A program made the position numbers and the translations under genes. This document shows, one piece after another, positions 46,821 to 56,426 of a stretch of 64,000 bases of DNA (position 1 is its first letter; each line of letters begins with the position of its first letter). Under the pieces are notes generated by a model. That model saw only the letters and a list, made by a program, of their open reading frames with translations. It was not told where the DNA came from and did no database searches. Origin of the DNA: Litorilituus lipolyticus (GTDB taxonomy: Bacteria > Pseudomonadota > Gammaproteobacteria > Enterobacterales > Alteromonadaceae); the NCBI RefSeq assembly GCF_006439335.1, contig NZ_SAWY01000003.1, positions 177,397 through 241,396 of the forward strand. Reading direction: 5' to 3'.

Positions 46821-47942
46821 CTACTCATCTATTTCTTTAATATTTATTTTATGTTGTTCATCAAGCATCTTGGCTTTATGACGAATACGCTGCTCTAACT
46901 GGTCGACTAAATTGTTATTATCAAAGCGCTCTTTTTGACGAATACCATCAAGATAAAAACCACTTTTTTTGCTGCTTCCGGTTAATCCTAAGTCAGACAC
47001 CATTGCCTCACCAGGCCCATTAACAATACAGCCAATAATTGAGACGTCCATTGGCGTCATTATATCTTCAATACGCTGCTCAAGAGCATTCACAGTAGCA
47101 ACCACATCAAATTCTTGACGAGAGCAACTTGGGCAAGAAATTAAATTAATACCGCGACTTCTCAGTTTTAATGATTTTAAAATATCAAAACCAACTTTTA
47201 CCTCTTCAACTGGATCTGCCGATAAAGAAACTCGCAAGGTATCACCAATACCTTGAGAAAGCAGCATACCTAGCCCCACAGATGATTTCACTGCGCCACT
47301 ACGTAACCCGCCAGCTTCTGTAATACCAAGATGTAAAGGGTTATCTATTTGCTTAGCTAATAATTTATAAGATTCAACCGCGAGAAAGACATCTGATGCT
47401 TTAACACTCACTTTGAATTCTTGGAAATCGAGTCTATCTAGAATATCAACATGACGCATCGCTGACTCAAGTAGAGCTTCAGCTGTCGGCTCAGTGTAAC
47501 GCTCTTGAATATCTTTTTCTAACGAGCCACCGTTAACGCCAATACGAATCGGGATATTTTTATCTCGAGCGCAATCAACCACGGCTCTTACACGATCTTC
47601 TCTGCCAATATTTCCTGGATTAATACGTAAACAATCAACACCGTATTCTGCGACTTTCAATGCAATTCGATAATCAAAATGAATGTCTGCAACTAATGGA
47701 GCATTTACTTGTTGTTTAATTTCTTTAAAAGCTTCGGCTGCATCCATTGTTGGCACGCTTACCCGAACAATGTCTGCCCCAACCGCCTCTAAAGATTTAA
47801 TTTGCGCAACAGTTGCCGCAACATCAGTGGTAGGCGTATTTGTCATCGACTGAACAGAAATGGGTGCATTACCGCCAACAGGAACATTTCCCACCATAAT
47901 TTGACGGGATACTCTGCGGATAATCGGGGATTCTTTAAACAT
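46821..47942 (-). CDS. ispG: 4-hydroxy-3-methylbut-2-enyl diphosphate synthase
   Basis: IspG carries out the penultimate step of the MEP isoprenoid pathway with a [4Fe-4S] cluster. The 373-residue protein has a TIM-barrel part ([33 protein letters not shown]). The C-terminal cluster motif has cysteines in [14 protein letters not shown] and [10 protein letters not shown]. It lies 73 bases after rodZ, in the conserved rodZ-ispG-hisS order. Confidence 0.97.
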   Translation of the reverse strand: MFKESPIIRRVSRQIMVGNVPVGGNAPISVQSMTNTPTTDVAATVAQIKSLEAVGADIVRVSVPTMDAAEAFKEIKQQVNAPLVADIHFDYRIALKVAEYGVDCLRINPGNIGREDRVRAVVDCARDKNIPIRIGVNGGSLEKDIQERYTEPTAEALLESAMRHVDILDRLDFQEFKVSVKASDVFLAVESYKLLAKQIDNPLHLGITEAGGLRSGAVKSSVGLGMLLSQGIGDTLRVSLSADPVEEVKVGFDILKSLKLRSRGINLISCPSCSRQEFDVVATVNALEQRIEDIMTPMDVSIIGCIVNGPGEAMVSDLGLTGSSKKSGFYLDGIRQKERFDNNNLVDQLEQRIRHKAKMLDEQHKINIKEIDE

Positions 47943-48015
47943 AACTTTTTACTTTTAAAAATTAAATCATAAACCTATAAACGCATAAACACTCATAGGT
48001 TTCATTTCATCTGAA

Positions 48016-49005
48016 CTAAGGAGAAAGTGGCAAGGTAAACTTGGCAATATTACCAACATTAAATGCTGACATATCCACAGGCTCACCATTGAATTCTATG
48101 CTTGCTAATTCTGGCTTACCTAGAGTTACCTTTAATGGTGCCACACCCGTTACAGTCATTACATAACCTGCTTTCTTAACTCCCCATGCAATGCGTTCGC
48201 CGGTTGCATCAAAAATGTTTACCCAACAATCACCAGCAAAAGTAAAAACTGCGATGCTGCTCGTTTCAACAGCTGTTGACTCATCAGTTAAAGCATTTGT
48301 TTCTATTGCAACGCTCTCAAGAGTTGTCGCTTGTTCATTTGAACTCTGCTGTTGCAAATCAGTACTTTGATTTGAGCTTTCAGGAACTGCTTCTTGCACT
48401 GTTACTGCCGTATCTGTTGATTTTTCCTCTAATGCGGTCTGGCTAGATAGTTGCTGTTTTTCTGTTTCACCTTCAGGTGACAATTTAGGCGCAATCGTTA
48501 ATGTATCACTTTCTTCAGAAACCTTAGTTATTTCACTTGGCTCTGCTGCAGTAGGTAATGCCTTAGGCTTATCTCGACTCTCTTGAACCCACCACATCAC
48601 GGTTAAACCAATCAAAACGGCAACAATAAAATAGCTAATCCACATTAAACGACTGTGTTCAGCTTGTTTTGCCGTAGCTTTTGAAAAGCTTTGCATTTCA
48701 CTACGCTGGATATGGGCTGCCCCTAAGGCATCATAACTTGCTAAGACATCTTCTTTATCTACACCAACGACCTTGGCATAACTCGAAAGATAACCGCGAT
48801 TATAAGTCGCAGGTAATGACTTATCTAAGTTATCTTCTTCAATATCTTTTACTAAAGATATTTTAAAATTTAATCGTAGGGCTATATCTTCTTGGCTCAT
48901 CTTTAGCTTTATGCGCGCATCACGAAGCATAACGCCAGGGCCAATCATTTCCATATCTTCACTAAGTTCTGCTACTTCTAGCTCAGATTCTTTATTCTTA
49001 CTCAT
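48016..49005 (-). CDS. rodZ: Cell-shape protein RodZ
   Basis: RodZ links MreB to the cell-wall elongation machinery. The 329-residue protein has a cytoplasmic helix-turn-helix domain (about 22-95, ARIKLKMSQEDIALRLNF). One membrane helix follows (about 124-142), then a Ser/Thr/Glu-rich periplasmic linker and a C-terminal DUF4115 domain (DCWVNIFDATGERIAWG). Its start overlaps the end of the pilW-like gene by eight bases. Confidence 0.94.
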   Translation of the reverse strand: MSKNKESELEVAELSEDMEMIGPGVMLRDARIKLKMSQEDIALRLNFKISLVKDIEEDNLDKSLPATYNRGYLSSYAKVVGVDKEDVLASYDALGAAHIQRSEMQSFSKATAKQAEHSRLMWISYFIVAVLIGLTVMWWVQESRDKPKALPTAAEPSEITKVSEESDTLTIAPKLSPEGETEKQQLSSQTALEEKSTDTAVTVQEAVPESSNQSTDLQQQSSNEQATTLESVAIETNALTDESTAVETSSIAVFTFAGDCWVNIFDATGERIAWGVKKAGYVMTVTGVAPLKVTLGKPELASIEFNGEPVDMSAFNVGNIAKFTLPLSP

Positions 49006-51421
49006 TTATTTCTGTCACTGTTTCAGGGTCAACAACATAAAGTGTTTCACCTATTCGCACTCTATTATTAGATGAAATATTATTCCATTCTCGTAATGCT
49101 TTTATTTTAACATTATATTTCATTGAAATAGCAAAAAGCGTTTCGCCTTTACTCACTTTATGAGTAGTTGGTTTTGCTTCTTGCTTAGGTTCATCTTCAA
49201 TTTCACCTTCAAGCTCTTCACTTATAGTGGTGTCTTCAATAACCTCTGCTGCGTCTGCCTCATCAGATGCTTTAACTAAATCAGTTTTATCATCACTAAG
49301 TGATTCTTCACTGACTTTAGTACTGCTCTGTTTCTCATCAATAGTTGATGTGTTAGGCTGTGCTACCGAACTCTCTGTTTTAAGCGTGTCTTTTTCAGCT
49401 GAATTTTCTGAGTTGTCATTATTGACTTTAGGCTCCTCAATAGAGTCAGCTTTAACATCATCTTCAGTCTTTGTACTGGTATCATTTGGCACTTCAGCTT
49501 GTTCAACGTTCTTTTCTGTGACAGCTGATAATGAATCGTCTAGCAACAATTGTGCAACAGCAGCCTCTTTTTCAGCAAGCTCTGCACCAGTAATCTCTTT
49601 AGCCACTTTTTCTGTGATTACAACGTCAGCATTTGGCTCATGAATAATTACCTCGTCTTGAGGCTCAGGTAATGGAGCATCACGTTTTGCTGGAACAGGA
49701 GCTGTTGATGTTGACTCAAGACTATTTTCAACAAGGGTATTTCCATCTTTAACATCATGCTCTTTCAGGACTGCCGCATCTGAGTTATTTTCCAAAGCAC
49801 TTGATTCTTCAAACTCAGGTAGCACCTTTTCCTTTGCAGATGATAACTGCTCTTCTTGTGCTAACCCTTCTTCAACAATAATTTCAGTTACCTTATTTGA
49901 ATCTGCTGTTGCCACAGCTTCTTTCTCAAGTTTTGCTTCTACCAGTTGTGTATTTGCTTCATCTTTAACTTCATTTTTAACTTCGTCAAAGCTGTCTGTT
50001 AAAGGCTGTGTACTCTCTTGCGTTTCTGCACTTACTTCATTAGCGCTGACTTCATTAACACTAGCAATTGCGTCTTCTGCTTTATCAGACAATTCAGTTG
50101 GACTGTCCGCATCAGTATTTTGAGCCAATTGAATTGATTTTTCATTTGAGGCTTCTACCACTGCGACACTGCTACTTTCAGTGGCTTTGACTTCTACGGG
50201 CTGGTTTTCGTTTTCAGCAATTAATAATGCTTCTGTTTGTTCTATTTGCTGATTTAATTTAGCTTCGTTGCTACTCGTTCCTTCCGCATTTACTGTAACT
50301 TCGTTCGTTTTAGGTTTAGTTTCATCTATTTTAGCTACACCTGTTGATGACTCAGTATTATTTACAACAACTAAAGCAGTAGGTGCTGTAACAGCCTTCG
50401 ATGCTGCTGAAGCAGTTTCAACCGTGTTGGTTGTATTCTTCCCTACCTCCAGAGAAGACTTTTGCTCTGGGTATTTTTTAACAATCGTTTCTCTTGATGG
50501 TAATTTCTTACGTTTACCGGGTGATAATTTCACTACACGTTTATTGGAGCCACTTGGTTGGGTAAACTTATTCTTTTTACGCTGCGTTATTTGATAACGC
50601 TTTGCTAGGTTATCAGCTTCAATAATTTCTAATTCATTAAGTAAGTATTGCTGACCTTCCCAAGATTGCGGATACATATTTGCCAACATGGTTCCGTAAT
50701 TTTTAGCAACTCGACCTTGTCTTAACTTCATATGTAATTTGTACGATAACGCAAGAGACTCTGGCGAGAAACGACGAGTATATTTCTCAAACTTTTGTTG
50801 GTACTGCTTTGCTAGATTATAGTTTCCTTTAGCATATTGAAGTCGAACCATTTGAAACAAAGTTCCAGAACTATTAGGGCTATGGTCAATTGCTTTTTCT
50901 AGGTAGTATTCAGCTTTATCAAAGTCATCTTCTTGCAAATAACAGGCTGATAAATTTTCATAACTTTTAGCAACAAGAATATAACTTGGTACCGCTATCG
51001 CTTTTAAAAACTGTTTTTCAGCTTTATCGACTTGATTTTGGCGACAAAGAAAAACACCATAGTTGTTTAACGTGTCGGCATCATCACTCTTTATAGATAG
51101 AGCTTTTTGGTAAGATTGTTCTGTTAATTCGTTCTCACCCACCACTTCATAATAATGAGCAAACGCGGTATAGACTTGAACTAATTCCGGCGAAAACTTT
51201 CGTGCTTTTTCTAAATTTAATTTAGCTTGGGCCATATTGCCCATTTTTAAATAACCAAGACCTAACGAAATTCGTGTAGCGGCCATTTCATCTAAGTTGG
51301 CTTGATTTTCAACAACAGGCGAATCATTTTCATAATTTTGCGTCACACAAGCAGATAACAACAACACTGAGCTCGCGATAGCTAGTTTCGAAAAAAGTGA
51401 TTTTGCGTTAAATTTATCCAT
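48998..51421 (-). CDS. pilW: PilW/PilF-type TPR lipoprotein with acidic linker and C-terminal LysM domain
   Basis: PilW (PilF) is the outer-membrane lipoprotein pilotin for the type IV pilus secretin PilQ. This 807-residue protein begins with a lipoprotein signal (LLLSAC). About five TPR repeats follow (roughly 45-250, e.g. ARKFSPELVQVYTAFAHYYEV), the length of an ordinary PilF. A Lys/Arg-rich stretch leads into about 430 residues dominated by Glu, Ser, Ala, Val and Thr. A LysM domain ends the protein (HKVSKGETLFAISMKYNV, RIGETLYVV). Position before rodZ fits pilW. The linker and LysM are unusual. ATG 51421 is used; a TTG three codons earlier is possible. Confidence 0.85.
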   Translation of the reverse strand: MDKFNAKSLFSKLAIASSVLLLSACVTQNYENDSPVVENQANLDEMAATRISLGLGYLKMGNMAQAKLNLEKARKFSPELVQVYTAFAHYYEVVGENELTEQSYQKALSIKSDDADTLNNYGVFLCRQNQVDKAEKQFLKAIAVPSYILVAKSYENLSACYLQEDDFDKAEYYLEKAIDHSPNSSGTLFQMVRLQYAKGNYNLAKQYQQKFEKYTRRFSPESLALSYKLHMKLRQGRVAKNYGTMLANMYPQSWEGQQYLLNELEIIEADNLAKRYQITQRKKNKFTQPSGSNKRVVKLSPGKRKKLPSRETIVKKYPEQKSSLEVGKNTTNTVETASAASKAVTAPTALVVVNNTESSTGVAKIDETKPKTNEVTVNAEGTSSNEAKLNQQIEQTEALLIAENENQPVEVKATESSSVAVVEASNEKSIQLAQNTDADSPTELSDKAEDAIASVNEVSANEVSAETQESTQPLTDSFDEVKNEVKDEANTQLVEAKLEKEAVATADSNKVTEIIVEEGLAQEEQLSSAKEKVLPEFEESSALENNSDAAVLKEHDVKDGNTLVENSLESTSTAPVPAKRDAPLPEPQDEVIIHEPNADVVITEKVAKEITGAELAEKEAAVAQLLLDDSLSAVTEKNVEQAEVPNDTSTKTEDDVKADSIEEPKVNNDNSENSAEKDTLKTESSVAQPNTSTIDEKQSSTKVSEESLSDDKTDLVKASDEADAAEVIEDTTISEELEGEIEDEPKQEAKPTTHKVSKGETLFAISMKYNVKIKALREWNNISSNNRVRIGETLYVVDPETVTEINE

Positions 51422-51474
51422 AATATGCAATGCGGTGAACGCCTCTTGTTTTTATTTTTTGCTAAAGCTAAACA

Positions 51475-52611
51475 CTATAACGTTTTTATTGCGATACTGT
51501 CAGCATTAGTTTGATTTTTCAATGCATTCGCTTCATTTATTGCCGCAGTACGTTTTGTTCTATCTAAAACATCACCAGCTAATTGACCACAGGCCGCATC
51601 AATATCATCACCACGAGTTCGGCGAGTGATCACCGTAAGTCCATAACTTTGCAACACTTTATCAAACCTGTCGATACGCGAATTACTTGAGCGTTTATAA
51701 GGAGAACCAGGATAAGGATTAAAAGGAATTAAATTGATTTTACTCGGTAAATCTTTTAATGCATGAGCTAATTCATGCGCTTGGTCTGTACTGTCATTAA
51801 CATGGTCTAACATGACGTACTCAATTGTCGCTTGCTTGTTAGCTTTTGAGCCATCAATGTAACGCCCTGCTGCTTCTAAAAACTCTTCGAGCGGATATTT
51901 TTTATTTAGTGGTACGAGTTCATTCCGTAATTCATTGTTTGGTGCATGAACTGAGATAGCTAAGGCACAATCGATTTTTTCTTTAAGCATATCTAAAGCG
52001 GGGACAACACCTGATGTACTCACCGTAACTCTACGCTTTGATAGGCCGTAACCTAAATCATTTAGCATAGTATCAAGCGCTGGAATAAGGTTTTTCATAT
52101 TAAGCAAAGGTTCACCCATGCCCATCATGACAATATTGGTAATAGGTCTTTTTCCTGCAATACGAGTGGCTCCAATATCATTTGCCACACGCCAAACTTG
52201 ACCAATAATTTCAGCCATAGACAAGTTACGATTAAAGCCTTGTTGTGCCGTTGCACAAAACGTGCACTCTAGTGCGCAACCTACTTGAGAAGAGACACAT
52301 AAAGTGGCGCGATCGTTTTCCGGGATCCACACCGTTTCAACTTCTTGACCACCTTCTAATTTTAAAGCGTATTTAATCGTACCATCTGATGAAACTTGTT
52401 TAGTGGCAATTTCTGGTGCAACAATTTCACAGTTTCGCGCAAGCTTTTCTCGTAACTTTTTATTTAAGTTAGTCATTTGCTCAAAATCACTGTAACCAAA
52501 GTGATAAATCCACTTCATTAACTGATCAGCTCTAAAAGGTTTTTCACCGATAGAATCAAAGTACTCACGCATACTTTTATGATCGAAATTTAATAAATTT
52601 ACTTTAGTCAT
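51475..52611 (-). CDS. rlmN: Dual-specificity 23S rRNA/tRNA adenine-C2 methyltransferase RlmN
   Basis: RlmN is a radical SAM enzyme that methylates A2503 of 23S rRNA and A37 of some tRNAs. The 378-residue protein has the radical SAM Cys motif in [15 protein letters not shown] and the SAM-binding [10 protein letters not shown]. The methyl-carrying Cys near the C-terminus is in [12 protein letters not shown] 52611 gives the usual length; an upstream start adds 12 residues of unlike sequence. It lies between ndk and pilW, as in most gammaproteobacteria. Confidence 0.96.
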   Translation of the reverse strand: MTKVNLLNFDHKSMREYFDSIGEKPFRADQLMKWIYHFGYSDFEQMTNLNKKLREKLARNCEIVAPEIATKQVSSDGTIKYALKLEGGQEVETVWIPENDRATLCVSSQVGCALECTFCATAQQGFNRNLSMAEIIGQVWRVANDIGATRIAGKRPITNIVMMGMGEPLLNMKNLIPALDTMLNDLGYGLSKRRVTVSTSGVVPALDMLKEKIDCALAISVHAPNNELRNELVPLNKKYPLEEFLEAAGRYIDGSKANKQATIEYVMLDHVNDSTDQAHELAHALKDLPSKINLIPFNPYPGSPYKRSSNSRIDRFDKVLQSYGLTVITRRTRGDDIDAACGQLAGDVLDRTKRTAAINEANALKNQTNADSIAIKTL

Positions 52612-52766
52612 ACAACAAGATCTCAACAAGACAAAACAGGACAACAAAACCAGTTAAACAAAGCACTGGCCTAATTTACAAGGGCGCGAATTGTACACTT
52701 TTTACGCAAAAATCGCAATTTATCTTTGTATTTAGCTAGGTAAATATAGGCGCCTATTAAATACAA

Positions 52767-52800
52767 AAAGGATTTTACCAAAGCTTAGGTAAAATCCTTT
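52767..52800 (-). terminator. Rho-independent terminator of ndk
   Basis: AAAGGATTTTACC (52767-52779) pairs exactly over 13 bp with GGTAAAATCCTTT (52788-52800) and continues into a T-rich tail on the minus strand. It lies about 160 bases after ndk, beyond the structured element at 52862. The rest of the 347-base ndk-rlmN space shows nothing further. Confidence 0.85.
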
Positions 52801-52861
52801 CACAGAATATAACTCTGTAATTTATTAGCGTTTAAACAAAATATTTTAACTTAGTTTAAGG

Positions 52862-52902
52862 AGATAAGCGCGGAGCCTACAACTGTAGGTGAGCACTTTC
52901 GA
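52862..52902 (-). ncRNA. Structured 3'-UTR element, copy 3 (after ndk)
   Basis: Minus-strand sense: outer stem AAGTGC/GCGCTT (6 bp), internal loop TCA/CTCC, inner stem CCTAC/GTAGG with loop AGTT. Compared with copies 1 and 2, the outer stem carries a compensatory G-C for A-U and the inner closing pair is C-G. The G-U pair is again a C-A mismatch on the other strand. It begins 58 bases after the ndk stop. Confidence 0.6.
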
Positions 52903-52958
52903 CGCAAAAATTAGTTAAAGTGTGAAGTTAAATTGCTAATTAACGTTGTTAATCAATA

Positions 52959-53390
52959 TTAACGAGTACGTGGGCAAATTTCTTCATCTGCGAAGAAGTA
53001 TGCAATTTCACGAGCAGCTGATTCTAAAGCATCGCTACCGTGACATGCGTTTTCATCAATTGAATCAGCGTAATCAGCACGTAAAGTACCAGCTAAAGCT
53101 TCAGCTGGGTTTGTAGCACCCATGATTTCACGGTTTTTAAGAACAGCGTTTTCGCCTTCTAATACTTGTACCATAACTGGACCTGAAGTCATGAATTCAA
53201 CTAAAGCACCAAAGAAAGGACGCTCGCTGTGCTCAGCGTAGAAACCTTCAGCTTTTTCTTTGCTTAGGTGAACCATTTTTGAAGCAACGATTTTTAAACC
53301 AGCAGTTTCAAAACGGTTGTAGATTTGACCAATAACATTTTTAGCTACTGCATCAGGTTTTACGATAGAAAAAGTACGTTCGATAGCCAT
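52959..53390 (-). CDS. ndk: Nucleoside diphosphate kinase
   Basis: Ndk balances nucleoside triphosphate pools through a phospho-histidine intermediate. The 143-residue protein has the typical [15 protein letters not shown] start, the [16 protein letters not shown] block and the active-site His in [12 protein letters not shown]. It is upstream of rlmN in the conserved order. The message ends with a structured element and a terminator. Confidence 0.97.
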   Translation of the reverse strand: MAIERTFSIVKPDAVAKNVIGQIYNRFETAGLKIVASKMVHLSKEKAEGFYAEHSERPFFGALVEFMTSGPVMVQVLEGENAVLKNREIMGATNPAEALAGTLRADYADSIDENACHGSDALESAAREIAYFFADEEICPRTR

Positions 53391-53477
53391 GATAAGCCCT
53401 CTTTTCTCAAAATAAGTGAATTAAAATATGTATTTTAAAATACGGTATAAATTTTGGGCGCGATTATAGACGAAAAA

Positions 53478-53533
53478 AAAGTAAAAGCCTAATGATACTT
53501 TTTATACAAGAAATCATCAGAAGCTTTTACTTT
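53478..53533 (-). terminator. Terminator after the maeA operon
   Basis: AAAGTAAAAGC (53478-53488) pairs with GCTTTTACTTT (53523-53533), with a further ATGAT/ATCAT pairing inside the loop. It is followed by a T run on the minus strand. It lies 48 bases after the small gene that follows maeA. Confidence 0.75.
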
Positions 53534-53580
53534 GGTAGATAAGTCTAAATACATTCGAACAGCCGATTAAATTCAGCCGC

Positions 53581-53835
53581 TTAAGATTTTTCTTTCTTCA
53601 ATTGAATGATCAGATCAATGTGAGGGATCAGGGCTTCAATCTCTTTAAGCTGCTCTCTAAGACTCTGCCACTGCGTTAATTCTAATTTACCTGAATCTAA
53701 AATGGCGCACTTTAATTCCTCAACGAGTGAATGTTCATCATGAGACTCAATAAATTCATTAATTCGCAGCAAGTCATCTAAATCAGCTTGACTTAATATT
53801 GCTTGCTCATCGGTAGCTAATGCTTTTTTATTCAT
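53581..53835 (-). CDS. Hypothetical small acidic protein downstream of maeA
   Basis: This 84-residue, mostly helical and acidic protein (QADLDDLLRINEFIESHDE, then LREQLKEIEALIPHID) has no signal or membrane segment. ATG 53835 is taken; a GTG four codons earlier is possible and neither has a strong ribosome binding site. It starts about 40 bases after maeA and a terminator follows, so the two are probably one operon. No family is recognised. Confidence 0.65.
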   Translation of the reverse strand: MNKKALATDEQAILSQADLDDLLRINEFIESHDEHSLVEELKCAILDSGKLELTQWQSLREQLKEIEALIPHIDLIIQLKKEKS

Positions 53836-53873
53836 AAGAAACCCCACTCGTTACTACTGGCATTAATATAATG

Positions 53874-55562
53874 TTATACGCTTGTTCGACGATACTGTCG
53901 GTATTCAGGCTTCCAATAGTTTCGCTCTATTTTATCTAAGAGTTCTTCGTCAGAAAGTGCTAAGGCTAGCTCTTGCTCAAAAGCCACTTTAGAAATAGCA
54001 AAAGCGATATCTTTACTTAATTGCCCAATGCCAGTTAGCGGAGGTAGTAAATCTTCACCATCATTGTTAGCAATAGGTGAAGCCTTTGCTAAAGTTTCAC
54101 TTGCCACCATTAACATTTCATCGGTAATGCGTTTAATGTTAGCAGAAATAACTCCCAAACCAATACCTGGGAATATATAACTGTTATTACATTGCGCTAT
54201 TGGGTAAGTGTTACCTTGATAAACTACAGGCTCAAATGGGCTGCCCGTAGCAACCACTGCTTTACCTTTAGTCCAGTGGATGACTTGACTAGGTGTAGCT
54301 TCGACCTGACGTGAAGGGTTACTCAACGGGAAAATAATTGGCACAGGACAATGTGAATGCATCGCTGTAATCACTTCCTCTGTAAATAAGCCCGCTTGAC
54401 CTGATACTCCAATAAGTACATCAGGCTTAGCGCCATGCACTACTTCAACTAATGATGCATATTCTCCTTCAATAGCCCAATTATCGAGTGCAATAGTTGG
54501 TTGCACTAATCTTTCTTGGAAGTCACGTAAGCCTTTCATACCTTGCGTTAGTAGACCATACCTATCTACCATAAATACTTGGCTACGCGCTTGTAATGGC
54601 GAAATACCTTCACTGATCATTTGGGAAATAATTTGCTCGGCAATACCACAGCCAGCAGAGCCTGCACCAACAAAAGCCACTTTCAATTGTGACAATTTAA
54701 CGCCTTTACGGCGACACGCCGCTAACAAAGTGCCCACGGTAACGGAGGCTGTTCCTTGAATGTCATCATTAAAGCAGCAAATTTTATTACGGTAGCGTTC
54801 TAATAACGGCATCGCATTAGGTTGAGCAAAATCTTCAAACTGCAACATAATATGTGGCCAACGACGTTTCACTGCGCTAACAAATAACTCTAAGAATTCA
54901 TCATAAGAGTCCTGATCGATACGCTTATGACGCGCCCCCATGTACATAGGATCATCTAGTAATTTTTGATTATTTGTCCCAACATCTAACATCACAGGTA
55001 AAGTATAAGCTGGGCTGATACCACCACAAGCGGTATACAAAGATAATTTACCAATTGGAATACCCATGCCGCCAATACCTTGGTCACCTAGCCCTAATAC
55101 GCGCTCTCCATCAGTTACTACAATAACCTTTACTTTATTTTTTGTAGCGTTACGTAAAATGTCATCAATATTGTATCTATCTTGATAAGAAATAAATAAG
55201 CCGCGTGAACTACGATAAATGTCTGAAAATTGCTCACAGGCATCACCTACAGTTGGGGTATAAATAATCGGCAACATTTCAGCTAAATGATCTTGCACCA
55301 ATTTAAAGAACAAGGTTTCATTATTATCATGAATAGCACGTAAATAAATATGCTTGTTAATGTTAGTGTGAAAAGAGCTGTATTGACGATATGCCCGATC
55401 GGCTTGCTCTTCAATTGTTTCAAAGCGAGGTGGTAACAAGCCAGTTAAGTTAAAGTTAATACGTTCTTCGTCACTAAAGGCACTACCCTTATTTAATAAC
55501 GGCGTTTCAAGAAGTGCTGGACCGGCATAAGGAATATAAAGAGGGCGCTTTGTCTGTGTCAT
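53874..55562 (-). CDS. maeA: NAD-dependent malic enzyme
   Basis: The enzyme oxidatively decarboxylates malate to pyruvate. The 562-residue protein has the family blocks [73 protein letters not shown] and the nucleotide fold [16 protein letters not shown]. Its size and motifs match the E. coli MaeA (SfcA) class. The gene breaks the usual ndk-to-isc neighbourhood. Confidence 0.94.
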   Translation of the reverse strand: MTQTKRPLYIPYAGPALLETPLLNKGSAFSDEERINFNLTGLLPPRFETIEEQADRAYRQYSSFHTNINKHIYLRAIHDNNETLFFKLVQDHLAEMLPIIYTPTVGDACEQFSDIYRSSRGLFISYQDRYNIDDILRNATKNKVKVIVVTDGERVLGLGDQGIGGMGIPIGKLSLYTACGGISPAYTLPVMLDVGTNNQKLLDDPMYMGARHKRIDQDSYDEFLELFVSAVKRRWPHIMLQFEDFAQPNAMPLLERYRNKICCFNDDIQGTASVTVGTLLAACRRKGVKLSQLKVAFVGAGSAGCGIAEQIISQMISEGISPLQARSQVFMVDRYGLLTQGMKGLRDFQERLVQPTIALDNWAIEGEYASLVEVVHGAKPDVLIGVSGQAGLFTEEVITAMHSHCPVPIIFPLSNPSRQVEATPSQVIHWTKGKAVVATGSPFEPVVYQGNTYPIAQCNNSYIFPGIGLGVISANIKRITDEMLMVASETLAKASPIANNDGEDLLPPLTGIGQLSKDIAFAISKVAFEQELALALSDEELLDKIERNYWKPEYRQYRRTSV

Positions 55563-55738
55563 GGTGGCTGCTACTTATCTATCAAATGAATAATTTTGGT
55601 GAATAATGAAAATAGACTGAATCTATAGCGGCTGAGTATAATAGATCTAATAGTTATAGCATAGTCTAACCAGTGCAAGATAAAGAAATTATTCTGCAAA
55701 AATGCAAGACTATTCACTTAATTATACCTATTAAAGTG

Positions 55739-55948
55739 TTAGTCCATTTCATCCATCCATGCTAACTGAATAGCTTCTAGCACTCTTTCTCCACAATGTG
55801 CTGGATCATCATCAAATCGCTCTAAATCTAGCACCCACTGCCTAAGCTCAGTAAAATGTAACTTATAGGGGTCAACATCTTCATGTTGTTCGATTAAATC
55901 AAGTGCGATCTCAAGTGAGTCGGTCCACTTTAAGCCTTGTGTATTCAT
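55739..55948 (-). CDS. iscX: Iron-sulfur cluster assembly modulator IscX
   Basis: This 69-residue acidic protein is very close to E. coli IscX (LKWTDS, FTELRQWVLDLERFDDDP, VLEAIQLAWMDE). IscX binds the desulfurase IscS and iron and adjusts cluster assembly. In E. coli it ends the isc operon after fdx. Here the rest of that operon is absent upstream, where only a tiny membrane ORF is seen, so iscX is an orphan copy or the operon has been split. Confidence 0.93.
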   Translation of the reverse strand: MNTQGLKWTDSLEIALDLIEQHEDVDPYKLHFTELRQWVLDLERFDDDPAHCGERVLEAIQLAWMDEMD

Positions 55949-55959
55949 TACTAATTATC

Positions 55960-56088
55960 TCAATTGAAGATCAAATGAAACCAAAAATAATCTGCCACTA
56001 GCATTAAGGCTAGCCATAGCAATATCATTCGAGTTTTTCGACAAAACTTGCAATCGGTATGCCACCATTGCATCAACTTATTCATCAT
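55960..56088 (-). CDS. Candidate 42-residue Cys-rich small membrane protein
   Basis: ATG 56088 opens a 42-residue frame that stops 11 bases before iscX. The product has WWHTDCKFCRKTR, a CxxC motif in a basic, aromatic segment. One hydrophobic helix follows (MILLWLALMLVADYFWF). The composition is unlike random AT-rich DNA and the adjacency to iscX suggests co-transcription. No strong ribosome binding site is seen, so the call is moderate. Confidence 0.45.
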   Translation of the reverse strand: MMNKLMQWWHTDCKFCRKTRMILLWLALMLVADYFWFHLIFN

Positions 56089-56177
56089 TAATACCAGTTA
56101 ACTACTTAACTTAGTGTAGCGTTAATTTTAAAAAAGTATGAATGAGTTTATCAGGAATTTGGCGCGAGAAAGCGAAT

Positions 56178-56206
56178 AAAAAAAGCCAGAGCTAAAGCAC
56201 TGGCTA
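56178..56206 (-). terminator. Orphan terminator-like hairpin upstream of the Lrp-type gene
   Basis: AGCCAG (56184-56189) pairs with CTGGCT (56200-56205), loop of ten with a further AGCT/AGC pairing. On the minus strand it runs into TTTTTTTATTC. No minus-strand gene ends here, so it may close an unannotated RNA transcribed leftward from 56210-56420, or be a relic. Confidence 0.45.
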
Positions 56207-56426
56207 TAAATGATCTTACAAAGTTGCGAGCAATTGTAGGCTGATAATGTTATTTCCCTGTCATTTACACTTAACGTTTACCAATCCCCATAAAAGTTAT
56301 TATCTCATGAGTTAACCGAAAAATGTGTGCTTAAAAATAGTCAACCAGTTAGATATTTAGAATACTATTTCTTCTATTAGATATTATGTAGAATATAATC
56401 ACCACATTATTAAGGTTATTAACATT
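56207..56426. other. Intergenic region upstream of the Lrp-type gene
   Basis: About 220 AT-rich bases that should hold the promoter of the Lrp-type regulator. No convincing operator, repeat or small ORF was seen. Confidence 0.4.

Noticed and set aside
49227..50594. Ser/Val/Leu-rich plus-strand frames across the pilW linker
   Set aside because: They mirror the Glu/Ser/Thr-rich low-complexity linker on the other strand and have no independent support.
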